Shown: piece after piece, positions 48,205 through 60,400 of the stretch
Position numbering within the stretch: position 1 is the first letter of the stretch
Layout: every line of letters starts with the position of its first letter
Assembly (NCBI GenBank): GCA_016801845.1
Contig: CM028917.1
Coordinates: 6,836,501-6,900,500 of the forward strand
DNA from: Polydactylus sextarius
Taxonomy: Eukaryota; Chordata; Actinopteri; Polynemidae
Direction of reading: 5' to 3'
Length of the DNA: 64,000 nucleotides
Program-made: the position numbers and the translations under genes
Notes under the pieces: generated by a model
Seen by the model: the letters and a program-made list of their open reading frames with translations, nothing else
What the model was told of the DNA's origin: nothing
Database searches by the model: none

Positions 48205-48265
48205 GCACCTCAGAGACTATGTTTCAGTACTTGAGTAAACGTATTTAGTTACTTTCCCACCGCTC
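48205..48265. repeat. end of the same teleost repeat
   Basis: CAGTACTTGAGTAAACGTATTTAGTTACTTTCCCACCGCT is close to the terminal part of that repeat (..GTACTTGAGTAAATGTA..TAGTTAC..CCACC). It may mark the far edge of a 1.2 kb copy that starts near 47.03 kb. Confidence 0.5.
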
Positions 48266-48430
48266 GGACTCAGACAGGTTCTTCCTCACAGACGTTGTAC
48301 GTTGTGTGCTGCTACCTGTTTGTCTCTCTTATTGTCCCTGTCTTGGTTCCTCTCCCCGCCCCTCCTCCAGGCAGCCTGGAGAACAGCTGAGAGTAGACAG
48401 AGATTTATCTCTTACTTTCTAAATGTGCTC

Positions 48431-48490
48431 CTGCCCGTGCCCCTACCTGCCCGCCAGCCTGTTTGCCCGCCCGTCTGCCCGCCAGCCTGT
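48431..48490. repeat. CTGCCCGCC minisatellite
   Basis: CTGCCCG and GCCAGCCTGT words alternate; about four imperfect units. Confidence 0.7.
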
Positions 48491-48780
48491 CTGGATATTG
48501 GATTTGCTCTTTGACTGTGACCTTATACACAGCGAGCCACGGGAGCTAGTGTGACTGCTGGACCTTCTGTCCTGTCGTGCAGAGTCGTGTCTTCCTGCCA
48601 TCAGGGGCTCCAGCCTCCAACCCCCCTCACCCACCCACCCACCAAACCCTCAACACACACACACACAACCCCAGCTCCCCCACCACCCCCCTCCACTATG
48701 TGCACTTATTGGATTCCCCTCTTCACCATGCACTCTGATAAGGGCATCTGTCAAGCGGATGAACAACCAGAGCTAAAAAG

Positions 48781-49080
48781 GTGTGTGATGCACGCTTGGA
48801 AGGATCTTACTTCCTGCAGAGGCCGAGAGGATGGTGGTGGGTGGAGGAAACGGGGGGCGAGTCTGAGGACCATGAGCAGGACTTTGGGAGGAGGAGGCTT
48901 GCCATCACCACGGACGCCGTGCACATCGGGAGGAGAAAGGTTTTTTTGTCGCTGTCAACGACGATGGCTTCCGCTCAGCTACGCGTATTCTCAAGCAATA
49001 ACATCGACATCTGTATTATCAACCCAAGAATACCCGTGGTCGAGACGGGAGCAAACGGTCACGCCACCTCACTCCCCTCC
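48781..49080 (+). other. unrecognised open block of balanced composition
   Basis: Between CT-rich flanks, about 300 bp of CpG-containing unique sequence stays open in two plus-strand frames (48551-49237 and 48781-49356). There are no recognisable domains. It could be a 5' UTR exon or promoter of an unseen gene, or chance. Confidence 0.25.
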
Positions 49081-49083
49081 ACC

Positions 49084-49115
<32 letters not shown>

Positions 49116-50289
49116 TCCTCGCTTTCGCCTCCCATCCCCACCCCCTCCACACACACTACCCACCCCTTCTTTCTCTGTTCGACGCTATACGGCAAGAGAG
49201 AGCTGGAGGGAAGGGTGGCGTTTTCATAAGCTGCTGAAACTGCCCAGGTCCTGCAAGAAAAGACAAGAGAGCAGAGAAAGAAAAAAAAATAACTGCTTTG
49301 AGATTGAATTTATTATTGATTCATCTACAATTATTTTTTCCATTAATCAATTATAATATCTATAAATACACACATCTTATTTAGTTTGACCGATAGCTCA
49401 GAAGCCAAAGATGGTCAGTTAACAAAGAAAAGCAGCAAATCCAACAAAGATTACATTTTTTTCTCTGTTTGGAAAAGGACTAAAACGATTACCAAAGAGG
49501 TTACCAATTTTTTTTTTTTTTTTTTTGCCAATTGATAAATCAATTAACTGACTAAAGGTTTCAGCTGAAAGACAATCAATACCTCGTCTTCATTGGAGGG
49601 AATATTGCAAAGCATTGACGGTAGATGACAGCTAAAGTTACATTTGCTTAATGAGAGTAAAATGAATAATGAGATACAAATCTTGAGCAATTAACCAAAA
49701 AAACAAAACCAAAAAAAAAAAAAAAAAAAAGGAGTACATCATTTGTCTGCATCCAAATGGAGGGTGAGTCCTTTTGTTCACGATGGTCGCTCTGTATTGT
49801 CTCGAAAATCCCCACTAATTGGTGTAAATATCTTTTTTAATGGCGTCAACTACAATGCAACAACGAAAGCGCTGTTGTTTTTCAGTGTCGTAAATATTCT
49901 CCACTCACTCTTTCTCCTGCCACACCAAGTGTATCTGCAGTCAGCAGCAGGCAAGCAAAGAGAGAAAGAGGAGAGAGACCATGTGATGGACTGCCGTGCT
50001 TACATGAATAGTCATTTTGTCACTGCACACTGGGGTGCAATAAAGTTTAGGCGTTTTTTTTTTTCCTTCAATGCTTGGAACCCCTGACTGAGCGTGAGTA
50101 AGGAAGTGGGAGATGTGAGCTTTTGCCATCCTCCCCGTCCCTGTGTTTATCAGTGAGCGCCACAGTCGCACGCATACATCTGAGGGAGTGAGGGCTGCCC
50201 CCGCAGTGCTGCGAGCTCGAGCCCCCATGCTGCACACATGAGAGAAATCAGGAAAAAGGGATGGAGAAAACAGAGTGAAAAAAGACACG

Positions 50290-50660
50290 GCGAGGTGGAG
50301 GCTTTAAGGAAGGAGTGAGCAAGAGGAGGGGATGAAAAAAAAAAAAAAAGGCAGGCAGGCTCGGAGGTGGCGCGTGCACATGTGTGTGTTTTTAATGTGT
50401 GTGAGAGACGGGGAAAAGGACAGAAGAAGGCGACATGATGAGGGAGAGAAAGAAAAGGCGGCGAGCGAAGACAGAGAAATAAGGGAAATGTCAAGGAAGA
50501 GAAAAAACGAGGAAAGGGTGTGTGTAATTTCAAGAGAGATGAGAGAGAAGAAATGGATAGAAGCAGGAGGGAGTGTGTTTGTGTCTATGTGTGTGTGTGT
50601 GTGTGTGTGAAAGAGAGAGAGAGAAAGAGGAGGGGTGAGGGTGGGGAGGATGGGGGGTAT
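50290..50660. repeat. GA-rich low-complexity block
   Basis: The plus strand is GA-rich with a short TG tract at about 50587-50608. Open frames here are products of the skewed composition. Confidence 0.85.
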
Positions 50661-51639
50661 CAGCTGGGTTTGGACTGTCATTCTACGACATGATTGGCTG
50701 TGTCAGGAAGAGATAAGCAGTCTTCACATCCCTCTGCCCTCGCATCTTCAAGGCCCTGGAATCAAACGGTGGAGAACACCGCCACGCGCTCCTCTGCACT
50801 GAAAAGAGACTACATGAAAGGAGTGATTCCTGCTATTATTCTAAACACCTCTGCATGTGAAATACCACACTTTTTCAAAGGGGGGTGGGGGGTGGGAGGA
50901 GAGGATGAAAAGGCAGAAAACTGAGAAAAAGGCTGGTTTGAAAAATGTTAGGATTCTTCATAGGAGGTTGTAGCCTGATAGTACCCTTGTGGTTCCAAGG
51001 CCCTGAGATCTCAAATCCCTGTGTCTTTACGGCTCTTTCTTCCTCTTCCGCTCACCATAAGCTCTCACATTAGACAGCATTAGGGAGGGAGATGGAGTGA
51101 AGAAGAGCAACTCCCAAACGTCTCAGTTCCCTCGAGACTTAACATCTTAGCTCTTAAATGTCCTGGTGGCCAGTCCGGCCGCTCTCCTTTGACTCAGTCG
51201 ACCACTTCCCCGGTGTCATCTAAGAGAAATCCCCAAATTAATCCTTCAACCATTACTATAAGCTCTGACACTCTTGTATAGATCTGCAGGATTATAGAAT
51301 AGGTGGGTATTATAAGGTATTACTAGGAATTAGTTTTTTTAAGTAGCAGCTTAAACCTTCACGTCAGATGACTGAAAGGTCCAGTGAAAGGAGTTTTAAA
51401 CAGTTATTCTATCGACGATTTCTCGCAAAAGAAGAGACTCGCCAGGATGTTGTAAAAATTCAGATCACAAAACCGTGATAAACCCACTGCTTGGACGCAC
51501 ACATTGAGGATTGATTGTGCAGATCTGAGCGCACATCAGGATAAGAGGAAGTGTTGTAATGTTTAGACCCTGTGAGGATAGAGAGCACACACACACACAC
51601 ACACCGGGCTCGCCTAAAACAGACAGACTGTCTGCAAGG

Positions 51640-51905
51640 CTACACAGGCATCACCGGCAATCTCTAGTGTGCTCCCAAACAGCTCCCCACTATGCGCTGC
51701 ATCAATTATTCAACATATTTATCTATGCAATTTGACGGCCTCTCCCCTCTAAAGCTCTGAACAAATTGCGGAAGCAGCTAATATCGCTTCTGGGTATGTG
51801 GCTCAAATCACCGCGCTCGCAAACCCCAGAGGCTGAGCACAAGAGGCTGTAAACAATCACTTGACACTTAGCACTTATATTTTTTGATCTGTCGGGCTAA
51901 ATGAA
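51640..51905. other. candidate conserved non-coding element
   Basis: Repeat-free island with words such as ATCAATTATTCAACATATTTATC and TGTAAACAATCACTTGACACTTAG (forkhead-like TGTAAACA and NK2-like CACTTGA). Set between simple repeats. Conservation not tested. Confidence 0.33.
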
Positions 51906-52551
51906 GGCTGTGAACTCATGCACACCTCCGCTCGGAGTCACACACACTGAAGGTAGAAGCTTCTTTTATGAGAGAGACAATGGTGGTAAATGTGCACAAG
52001 AGACCTGTGGCGCTTTTACAATACCAACAAATCTAAGCACCCCCCCAACACACACACACACACACACAAACACACACCCCTTTGGTATAGATGCACACAA
52101 ATGCATGTACACACGTACACATAGACAGACATTCACACACAACCACCACCCCAACCCCCGCAGCCCCCACCCCTCCTCATTTCTTTCTTTCTCTTCCTTT
52201 CCACCAAACCGACATTTAGCATGACACACGCCGAGGAGCAGGGGTAGCCAATTATCAAACAGATGTCAATGTATGCGTTACAATACTAAGGGGAGCCCAA
52301 TTACCACACAGATGTTTTGTTTTTCCTCCTCTCACTCTTTTTTTTTACCCAGCATCCTCTCTGCTCAAGGCCCTCTGAGGATGGCCCAGTCCCTCCCCCC
52401 GCTCCACCCGAAAAAACACCCTCCACCAGTCGCACTGAGGTGCATAAACACACAAACACGCAAACACACACACGGACGCAGCCTTTAGTGAGCCAAACGG
52501 AGAGCATGTGGATGTCAATCAACAGGGTGGAGAGGAGGGGTGGGAATAAGA

Positions 52552-52640
52552 GGGGGTGGGGTGGGTGGGCAGGAAGGGAATGATTGGGGAGGGAGTGGTG
52601 GAGGTGGTGGGGGTAGTGGTGGAAGTGTGTGTGTTGGGGG
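52552..52640 (+). other. G-quadruplex-prone run
   Basis: GGGGGTGGGGTGGGTGGG at 52552-52569 has four G-runs with one-base loops, the most stable class of motif; G-runs continue to 52.65 kb. Confidence 0.75.
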
Positions 52641-53331
52641 TGGGTGGTGCGTAGCAGGAGGAGTATAGGGCCACGGATCAGAACCAAGGACAGCTCCCAG
52701 TGGAGAGATATGTGCCGCTTTGCTGCGTTACTAAATGGAGGTCTCCCCTGTACACACACACATACACACACACATGCATGCACGCACACACACGAAGTAC
52801 ATACTCACACACGCATGTATGTGCACTGCGCTAAAACACAGATACACAAACAAATGGACAGAGACCGCTGTCGATCAAACACACACACACACATACACAA
52901 AGGCTCCTTGTCCAAGCACTAACTACAATTTAGTAATCAACTGCCCCTCCACACCCCACCCCACCCTGCCCCCCCTTCCTTCCTTCTTTCTCTTCATCCA
53001 TCTCTCCTAATGGATACCCAAGGCTTCAACCAGTCTTTTTTTTTTTTCTGTCCTCCTCTTCTTCCTCCCTTCTTCACCCTCTCTTTTTTTCCTCCCTTCT
53101 CCTCTTTATGGTGGTGGTTGGAGGGTGGGGGGTGAGACTGAGAGCCTAAAAGACGGAGAGCTAGCTCTGAGCCGAGCCCACATGAAACCGAGGAGATGGA
53201 ACTTTATGTCTCTCTCTGCTGCTTGATCAATAGGAATTTAATGGACAAGGATTGAGTTCAGGGAGTTCATGCTTGCCAACGTGCCTGAGGGGCTGAGCAC
53301 ATGCACAGTGAGAGGCAGGCAGGGAGGCTCT

Positions 53332-53338
53332 CACACAC

Positions 53339-53380
<42 letters not shown>

Positions 53381-53382
53381 AC
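53332..53382. repeat. (CA)n microsatellite, interrupted
   Basis: About 25 units with one CG and one AA interruption. Confidence 0.97.
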
Positions 53383-53389
53383 TTCAAAT

Positions 53390-53600
53390 TGATGTTTTTT
53401 CCCTATGACACAAGCTGCCAAAAGCCACCAATTCAATTGCAAACGCTATAAATTCAATCGATTATAAGCTATAGGCAATATTAGCTTTGATACAGATTGA
53501 AAAAAATAACTCACTGATTATTGAATTACACAACTCACAGGAGGGGAAATCTGTAGCAGAGAGCTTGAATATTTCATTGAAGTGAGCTGAAACCAATCAA
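53390..53600. other. candidate conserved non-coding element
   Basis: AT-rich, repeat-free, with CCAATTCAATTGC, AATCGATTATAAGC and ACTGATTATTGAATTAC. It resembles homeodomain-dense enhancers. Inference only. Confidence 0.3.
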
Positions 53601-54551
53601 TTGAAGAGGGACATCACATTCTGGCAGCTCCTGTGTGAGAGGAGAGCTGCTACCTTTTTTTTTTCTTTTTCTTTCTTTTGCAAACACGGAGTTAAAGTGT
53701 TTAGCCCACATAGACAGCTGACAACTTTAAACTTACACAGGATTGCTGTGAAACATAAAAGAGAATTTAAAAATGGAGGCCTGAGAGCCTCAATTAGCTG
53801 TATACGTCCACAAATACATCAGCACAGCTCATGTTAGTCTGCCAGCATCATAATGAAACAACCACTCCCTTCACTTTTTGAATTCTTTTTTTTTTTTTTT
53901 AAACAATGCTTTTGAATTTTGGTGGCTGTTTGGGAAAAATATTGTAAATAAAAACGAAAATGAATGAAAAAAAAGTGGTTGAGATGCAACAGAGCTCAGA
54001 TCGTCCAAACTGAAGTCAATTCAAATGTAAGCAACAAGCGAAGTCACGTCCAACTCTTTATCTTAGTTCAGTCTTGCGGAGATAAATAATAACAATAAAA
54101 AAAATACATATATATGTGGAAAAAATGAATTGGGGGAAATAATGAGAAGATGCAGAGCAAGTTGGAAAAGAGAAAACATGCGGAATAAATAAGAGAGGGA
54201 ATAAAGAAAAGAAGAATAAAAGGATGATGTGACATGGTTACAACGCTGTTGGCTTTGTGATGCGCTTTCCCTCCGCCCCGTGCTTTTTTCCTCTCTCCTC
54301 TCTCTTCCTCTTCTTTCTCATCTACTTCTTCTTTTTCTCCTTCTCCTTCTTCATCTCACGGAGACGCTATTCTTTTGACTGTGCCCAAAACATTTTGACT
54401 GACAAGCTATTCCTTATTCCTTCTACACTGCAGCCCCGCTCACTGTGGCCATATTGGCCGCACATTTGTGCCTGACTTAAACGCCTTGTGCATTAATTCT
54501 ATTACACAGCATTTAAGTGAAAACGGATTATGAAGAGAAGAGAAAAGCATC

Positions 54552-54600
54552 GGCGGCGGCGGCGGCAGCAGCAGCAGCAGCACCAGCAGCATCATCATCT
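54552..54600. repeat. (CGG)n(CAG)n(CAT)n trinucleotide tract
   Basis: GGCGGC, CAGCAG and ATCATC units in succession. In one frame it would read poly-Ala then Ser, but that frame shows no gene context. Confidence 0.9.
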
Positions 54601-54719
54601 CTGGAGGATTTATTTCATACTCACCCCATTGTTGGAAGACTGTCAATTCCTCCTCATGCGCTCAAGTCGACGACAGTGTATTGGCAATATCTGGAAATCA
54701 CACTGAGGGGGGGAAACGC

Positions 54720-55002
54720 CCCCCTCTCTCTAACTCTCTCTCTCTCTCTCTTTCTCTGTCTCCCTCCATCCGCAAGAATAAGCCTCTCTCTCTCTGTCTC
54801 TCTTCCTCTCTCTCTCTCTCTCTCTCTCTCTACTTCACTCTACCTCTCTCTCTCTCTCTCCTGTAGGAAAAAAAATGAAGGTAAAAGAGGAGGAAAGAAA
54901 AAGAAAAAAAGATCCGAGAGGCACAGACAATCTGCAGCCTTTATCCTCCCTTTAGATCCTGGAATCTGTGGCTCTGCTTCTGCCCTCATCTCTCTCTCTA
55001 TC

Positions 55003-55036
<34 letters not shown>

Positions 55037-55040
55037 CTGT
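54720..55040. repeat. (CT)n-rich block
   Basis: Two long CT arrays (54728-54860 and 54989-55036) separated by an A-rich stretch. Apparent Leu-Ser and Arg-Glu proteins on the two strands are artefacts of it. Confidence 0.95.
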
Positions 55041-55429
55041 CCTCCCATTGTTGCGAATCAAGCGTGGTCAAAGGGGCGCGGCGGAGGCGACTCAACGCTT
55101 CAGGATTCACAGATTCAGCCTCTCTGCACAGCAAAGCACCGAACAGCACGATGATGATTATGATGATGGTGGTGGTGGTGGTGGTGACGGTGGTGGTGAT
55201 GCACACTGATTGGGAAAATAGTGACAGTTCATACACAGAGGGATTCATTAGGTGGAAGCCAGATAAATAAATAAATAAATAAAGGGATAAATAAATAAAT
55301 AGTCACAGGAGTGGGAGTCCAGAGGATTTAAATCTCAGAGCAAAATATGTTAATTGGACTCCGTTTTTTTTTTCTTTTTTTGTGGTCAATGGACTTTGTG
55401 TAGCCTCACTTTCCTCCTTTGTTTCAATA

Positions 55430-55790
55430 TCTTAATTCCATTAGGCCACAATAAGCACATTAAACAATAGTCTCTAACTAAAGGCTTGGAAATTATTCAA
55501 ATGTAACCTTCACCAAAGTGTTCAAATGATAAACCTGCACACCAGGAGACACTCATTAGGCCTTGGCAGGCTGCCTGGAGAGCTCTACTTTGGAGCTGTT
55601 TGCCCTGAACATGACCGCGTTGCACGTTAGGCTAATTAACTTTTCAAAATTACAGATGGGCCTGCATTTAAATTCTGGGCGGAATGATCGACATCTTCTG
55701 TTATTAATTCTGGAGCCCCGCCTCCCTTACTACCAAAATCATCATTGTGCATTAAATTGGACCCATCTACCGTAGTCGACGTCGTCTTTC
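55430..55790. other. strong candidate conserved non-coding element
   Basis: 360 bp of repeat-free sequence between CT repeats and a T-run, with TTAGGCTAATTAACTTTT, GGGCCTGCATTTAAATTC and TTATTAATTCTGG. It stands out most clearly of all islands here. Confidence 0.4.
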
Positions 55791-56194
55791 ATTCTTTCTT
55801 TTTTTTTTCTTTAAAAATTGTCTTTTTCATCAGCGCCACATAATAGGAGCTGATGGACAGACGGTAAGTGCATTACTGCCTGATGCACAAGTGCAGGAAG
55901 TCTCAGCGCCTGCCTATTCAAGAGCACAATCTGTGTTCGTGTGTGTGTGTCTGTGTGTGTGTATTGTGGCCCACTGTGAACATTGCAGCTCCCTGACAGC
56001 AACTTCTCAGTGACTGGCTCTATATCCATCCTAATCCAATCCCATGGGATTTCCAGCCGCTGAATTTCCACAGCAAGAGGACTGGCAGCTTCAGCAAGGA
56101 TCTCTGCTTCCCAAATCTCTCCAAACCTTGCCTTATCCGCCGGGGGATTACACAGCTCAGCTCCCTGGGTAGCAGTGGAAGTAGAGGTAGTATA

Positions 56195-56260
56195 CTCCAG
56201 TAGTAGTAGTATTAGTAGTAGAAGTAGAAGTAGAAGTAGAAGTTGTGGTGGTGGAAGTAG
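56195..56260. repeat. (GTA)n/(GAAGTA)n tract
   Basis: AGTAGTAGTATTAGTAGTAG then GAAGTAGAAGTAGAAG. Confidence 0.9.
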
Positions 56261-56789
56261 GTGTTGCTCCATCATTGCATAATAGCTGAGTATAGCTGAC
56301 GAGGTGGGCATATTGTGGGACTGCGCCACCATTCATCATGGTTTTATTGTTTGTCAAATAGTATCAGGATGCAGGGTTTTACTGGGCTGACGCTGAGGGC
56401 GATTTACTTTATATCTCTGAAAGACACACACACACACACGCAAACACTTCATATCTGACCATCTATCTCTCTGCGGCTAATAGAGCTGTAGTATTACATA
56501 ATACTGCTGCATGCTGCCTGTCAATCACTCAACAGTCCCATTCTTTGCCACATGTGTGGACAAACTCCTGTAAGAGGGCGTCTCACGTGGCTCCTTCGCG
56601 TACGACGTGAGTTGTTGTCTTCCACGCAGACGTGAACGTCCAATCCACTGAGGTCATTTTTGAGCCAAGATGGCCCCCATGGTGAGGCAGTGGTGGCAGT
56701 GGTGGTGTTTGGGATCAGGCAGGGACACAGTATAGAGCCCAGGACAGCTGAGTTGTAAGTCCTGCTACCGTCCTGTTTCCTGCCTGCTT

Positions 56790-57340
56790 TGGCTCTTTGC
56801 TTCTCTAATTTCTTCTCTCTGTCTTTCCTCTGTCTCTCCCCCTCTTTTGCAGTCTGCTCAGATCCCTGTGGTATGAGCACATTTCTCATTCCCTCTCCTT
56901 CTCTCCCTCACCCTCGCTCCCTCAAGATTGCTGCTTTATTAAACAGACTCTCCCTATCTTTCATTTGCCACTCTCCCCACCGTGCTCCCCACTCTCAGAC
57001 TCTCTGTGTTTTATTTATTCTGTCTTTTGCCCCCCCCACACCCCCCACCCCCTCCCCACCCCCTATAACACACACACACACACACTGGCTTTGCATTTGT
57101 CTGTGCATTGCTCAGCAGTCATATCTGTATATACTTTTCCTCCATATTCTTGATATGATTCTCCTGATACAGAAAGAAAGAAAGAAAGGCTTCTCATTTC
57201 TCTCCTCTATATGTTCCACGCTCACTTCTCTCGTCACTGTTCCTCTCATCTCCCCCTTTGTTCACTCTCTACATCGCTCCCGCCCTATGCTCTCCCTCCA
57301 TCTCTCTCTCTCCGTGCTCCCTCCATCTCTTTCAGACCCA
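56790..57340. repeat. CT-rich block with C-run
   Basis: Pyrimidine-rich on the plus strand. The C-run at 57030-57063 (C8, C6, C5, C4, C5) gives a G-quadruplex motif on the minus strand. Confidence 0.85.
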
Positions 57341-57490
57341 GGGCAGCTATATTTAGCGGCAGGTTAACTGCTCCTGTCAAAGGTCTGATTTGTATTCTCC
57401 GCATGCAAGTCTGACTTGGGCCTCGCAGCAACACAAACAAAAGGCCCTAGTTTGAATATGCACTGAGCCCACTGGCTTAGGAATCAAAGC
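57340..57490. other. small candidate conserved element
   Basis: GCAGCTATATTTAGCGGCAGG, then TCAAAGGTCTGATTTG and CTTGGGCCTCGCAGC; repeat-free. Confidence 0.25.
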
Positions 57491-60000
57491 CCTCTCTCTG
57501 CCCCGCTGCCAGTGGCGCCACCTGCTATGGAAAAGGGGAGGGTGGGTGAGGAGGAGGTGGTGCTGGTGGTGGTGGATGGTGGGGAGTCGGAGGGGAGGTG
57601 AGGGGAGGGGTGAGTGCGTCGTGGGGACTCAAAGTCAAGCTCAATTCACTCCAAACGCACATTCAGGCAGGGAGGAGCTCAATGGGCCCACTTCACTCTG
57701 TTGCACCACACACTCTGAATGTGCAATGTTTGAGTAAGAGAGGGGTGGAATAAGGAAAGGGTCGTGGCCCTGCACCTTCCTCTCTGGACGACAAGAATAT
57801 GGGATGGCAGCAGGGAGGGACAGGACAGGAAAATAGAAAAGGAGCCCTGGTACAGGAGACAAACTGAGAATAGAAATCTCCCTTTTCCTCAAAGTCTGCC
57901 TCAGGCTGAAGTGACAGGGGAGATTAAAGTGAAAGGCACATACATTACACGCTGCCGTACATATAAGGACACATGGGGAGTCCGTGGAGTTGAGCTGGGG
58001 GAGAGGTGTGATACACCCTGCTGATTTCCCTTCGCTTCCGCTGCCTGGTCTCATCTGGTCCGGCAGCAGGCTGTGGGTGACAGGCTGAAATGGCACCCTG
58101 CTACATCAAGAGATACAGTCACTGTGACCACGAGCTGAGCGCTGCATATTCCACATACCAGAGCAAGGCCAGCCTCAGCTGACTGCGCTCTAAGTTACCG
58201 TTGCTATGCCAGTCAAGGTTTTCTGTTTTTTTTGCACCATACATATGTGGTTTACGGTGATAATGGAGGCAGATTTACCCCCTCGAAATTATGTGTAATT
58301 TCTGAAACAATGGATTTCACACAGCGGTAGACAAAAACAGGTTTCTCATTTCACGCCGGGCGACTGTCAGTTTTACTGACTGAAACAGCGACTCATCCTT
58401 GCACATTTTTATCAGGGGTAGCTAGCTAGCTAATTAAGCTAACATTAGCTGGATGGAAACACTCCCTATTTATCATATATAGCACCACATTAACCCTGAG
58501 AGAGTGTAAAAGTAAAAACATAGCTGGATGGTAGCTGGATGACACACTGAGGCTAAAGCTACATGCAGCACACACATAGACACATTGTTCTTGTGTTGCA
58601 GGTGTTTTAGATTTACTGCGAGTTTGTTTTTGTATTTTCAAAAGAATGTTTCATTTTCACATGATCATAATCATCATAATCATCATGTTCACAAATACTG
58701 TGCGTTCAGATAAATTCTGTTCTTTACAGGGACAGAGGAAGAAAAAAAAATCTGGGGGCTTAGAGAAAAGTCAGGGAAACAGTAGGACTACCAGGTATAG
58801 TCTGAACACATGGATCTATTATTCAGTTCCATCGGTACTCGTGGTTATGGCCGCACAGTTGGTTTTCAGTAAAGGAGCACACCCATTGGGTGTTAAGGGT
58901 GAATGTTTGGCGAAATACTCCAAAAATCTTTCTTGTTGTCCTCACACGAATATCTCAAGAAAAATATTTGTTCCATGTGTGTCTAAACGCACCTTTACAA
59001 GATTAAAGATCCAGTATCTGAGAGCTTAACAAGCTCTCAGATACTGGATTGACTGGGGGAGAGAAGGTGAGGGGGGTGTGGGACTGGGATCTAGATCCAA
59101 TACAAAGCATAATGGAGAAATGCTCAGTTCCTACTGCAGCAAGTACGCTAGTTAGCCATGCTAATGATTGCAGCCTGTAACAGAGCAGACAAACACACTG
59201 TTTTATTCATTCCTGACACATTTCCTCTAATTTTCAGTTTTAGAGAAAAAAATCCAGTGTTTTGGAGTGTTGCTCATTCTACAGACACACTTTGTTTTGG
59301 ATTGAATTAAAACTATGTTACATATTGGCCTGTATCTTGAGGTGCAGGGCGCCCTGGACAGGACACGTGTTTCCAACAAAGCTAACACTCACAGTTACAC
59401 TGCAGACACCATCAGTTTCCAGTTCAACTAACCTGCCTCACTTTGATCAACTGAAATTGATTAAATCAATTGGTCAATTGAGTCAATTTGGGCGATCAAG
59501 TGAGAATAGAATTGACACCTTGCCTGTCAAATCACATCACAGTGAAGAAAAATCTGTATCCAATCATCGCTGCAGGCAAGTTAAAACAAAAAGAAAACTC
59601 TAGAAAGAAAAAAAAAATGTTGATTCTGGTCTTGGCTAGGGAAAGAAAAACAAAATTATACCCTGCTTAAATTGTGGTAATGAATTAATTTGAGCTGGAT
59701 TTTTTTTTCTTTGCCTGAACGCATTATGATCAAAGTCTGAGGTTTACAACCATATGGTTGGTAAATATTTTCAATGCAAACAGAGACAGTTGGTGTCCAG
59801 TCTGCTTAGCGCTGACATAGGCAAACAATATCAACAAACATGACTGATGATTGCGTGATTCAAAAGGGGACTTATCCAATCCAAAACAAAAAAAACAATT
59901 TTCACATAACTGTTTTTGAATTGCCCATTACATCCGAGTGGCATCTCAGACTCAGGAAAGTGGAAATGTGGTCGGAAAAAATAGGGTGAGCGCAGACATG
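57490..60000. other. gene-free stretch
   Basis: GGT-rich at 57.54-57.6 kb, a TAGC run near 58.42 kb, and a perfect inverted repeat at 59009-59049. No exon recognised. Confidence 0.5.
59009..59049. repeat. perfect 19-bp inverted repeat, 3-nt loop
   Basis: Arms 59009-59027 and 59031-59049 are exact reverse complements (first arm ATCCAGTATCTGAGAGCTT), with AAC between. Confidence 0.97.
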
Positions 60001-60179
60001 TAATGAATACATTTCCTGGTTGGCAGAAACATATTTGAATATAATTTCAAATGAGCTGAGATACACTTTGTGTATTTTTTTGCTCACTAAAATTGCTTTG
60101 AATTACCTGCTAAATAAATCAATCTTTTTTTTTATTCTCTCTCCCAACTAGTTAAAGAGTTGCCACAAATACTGTACAA

Positions 60180-60400
60180 AGCTACATCTGACAATATCTG
60201 CCCAATGAGGTCCTGAACGTTTTTTCTTCAAACACAGCATCACTCTGACCTTTCCCAGGATTCGCTGTGGAAATAAAACACATCTAAACCAATCGTTTTC
60301 ATGCGACGCTTTAGATTTCTGTTAGCTAATTAGAGTGTCATTATTTAACACAAGATATACGGAATACGACCAAAACACAGTCTGTGTCAGGACAATTAAC
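60180..60400. other. candidate conserved non-coding element
   Basis: Repeat-free, e.g. GGAAATAAAACACATC, CCAATCGTTTTCATGCGACG and GTTAGCTAATTAGAGTGTCA. Inference only. Confidence 0.3.

Noticed and set aside
54517..55270. 230-codon plus-strand frame with poly-Ala and Ser-Leu repeats
   Set aside because: Made by trinucleotide and CT arrays; no family match and no supporting splice structure.
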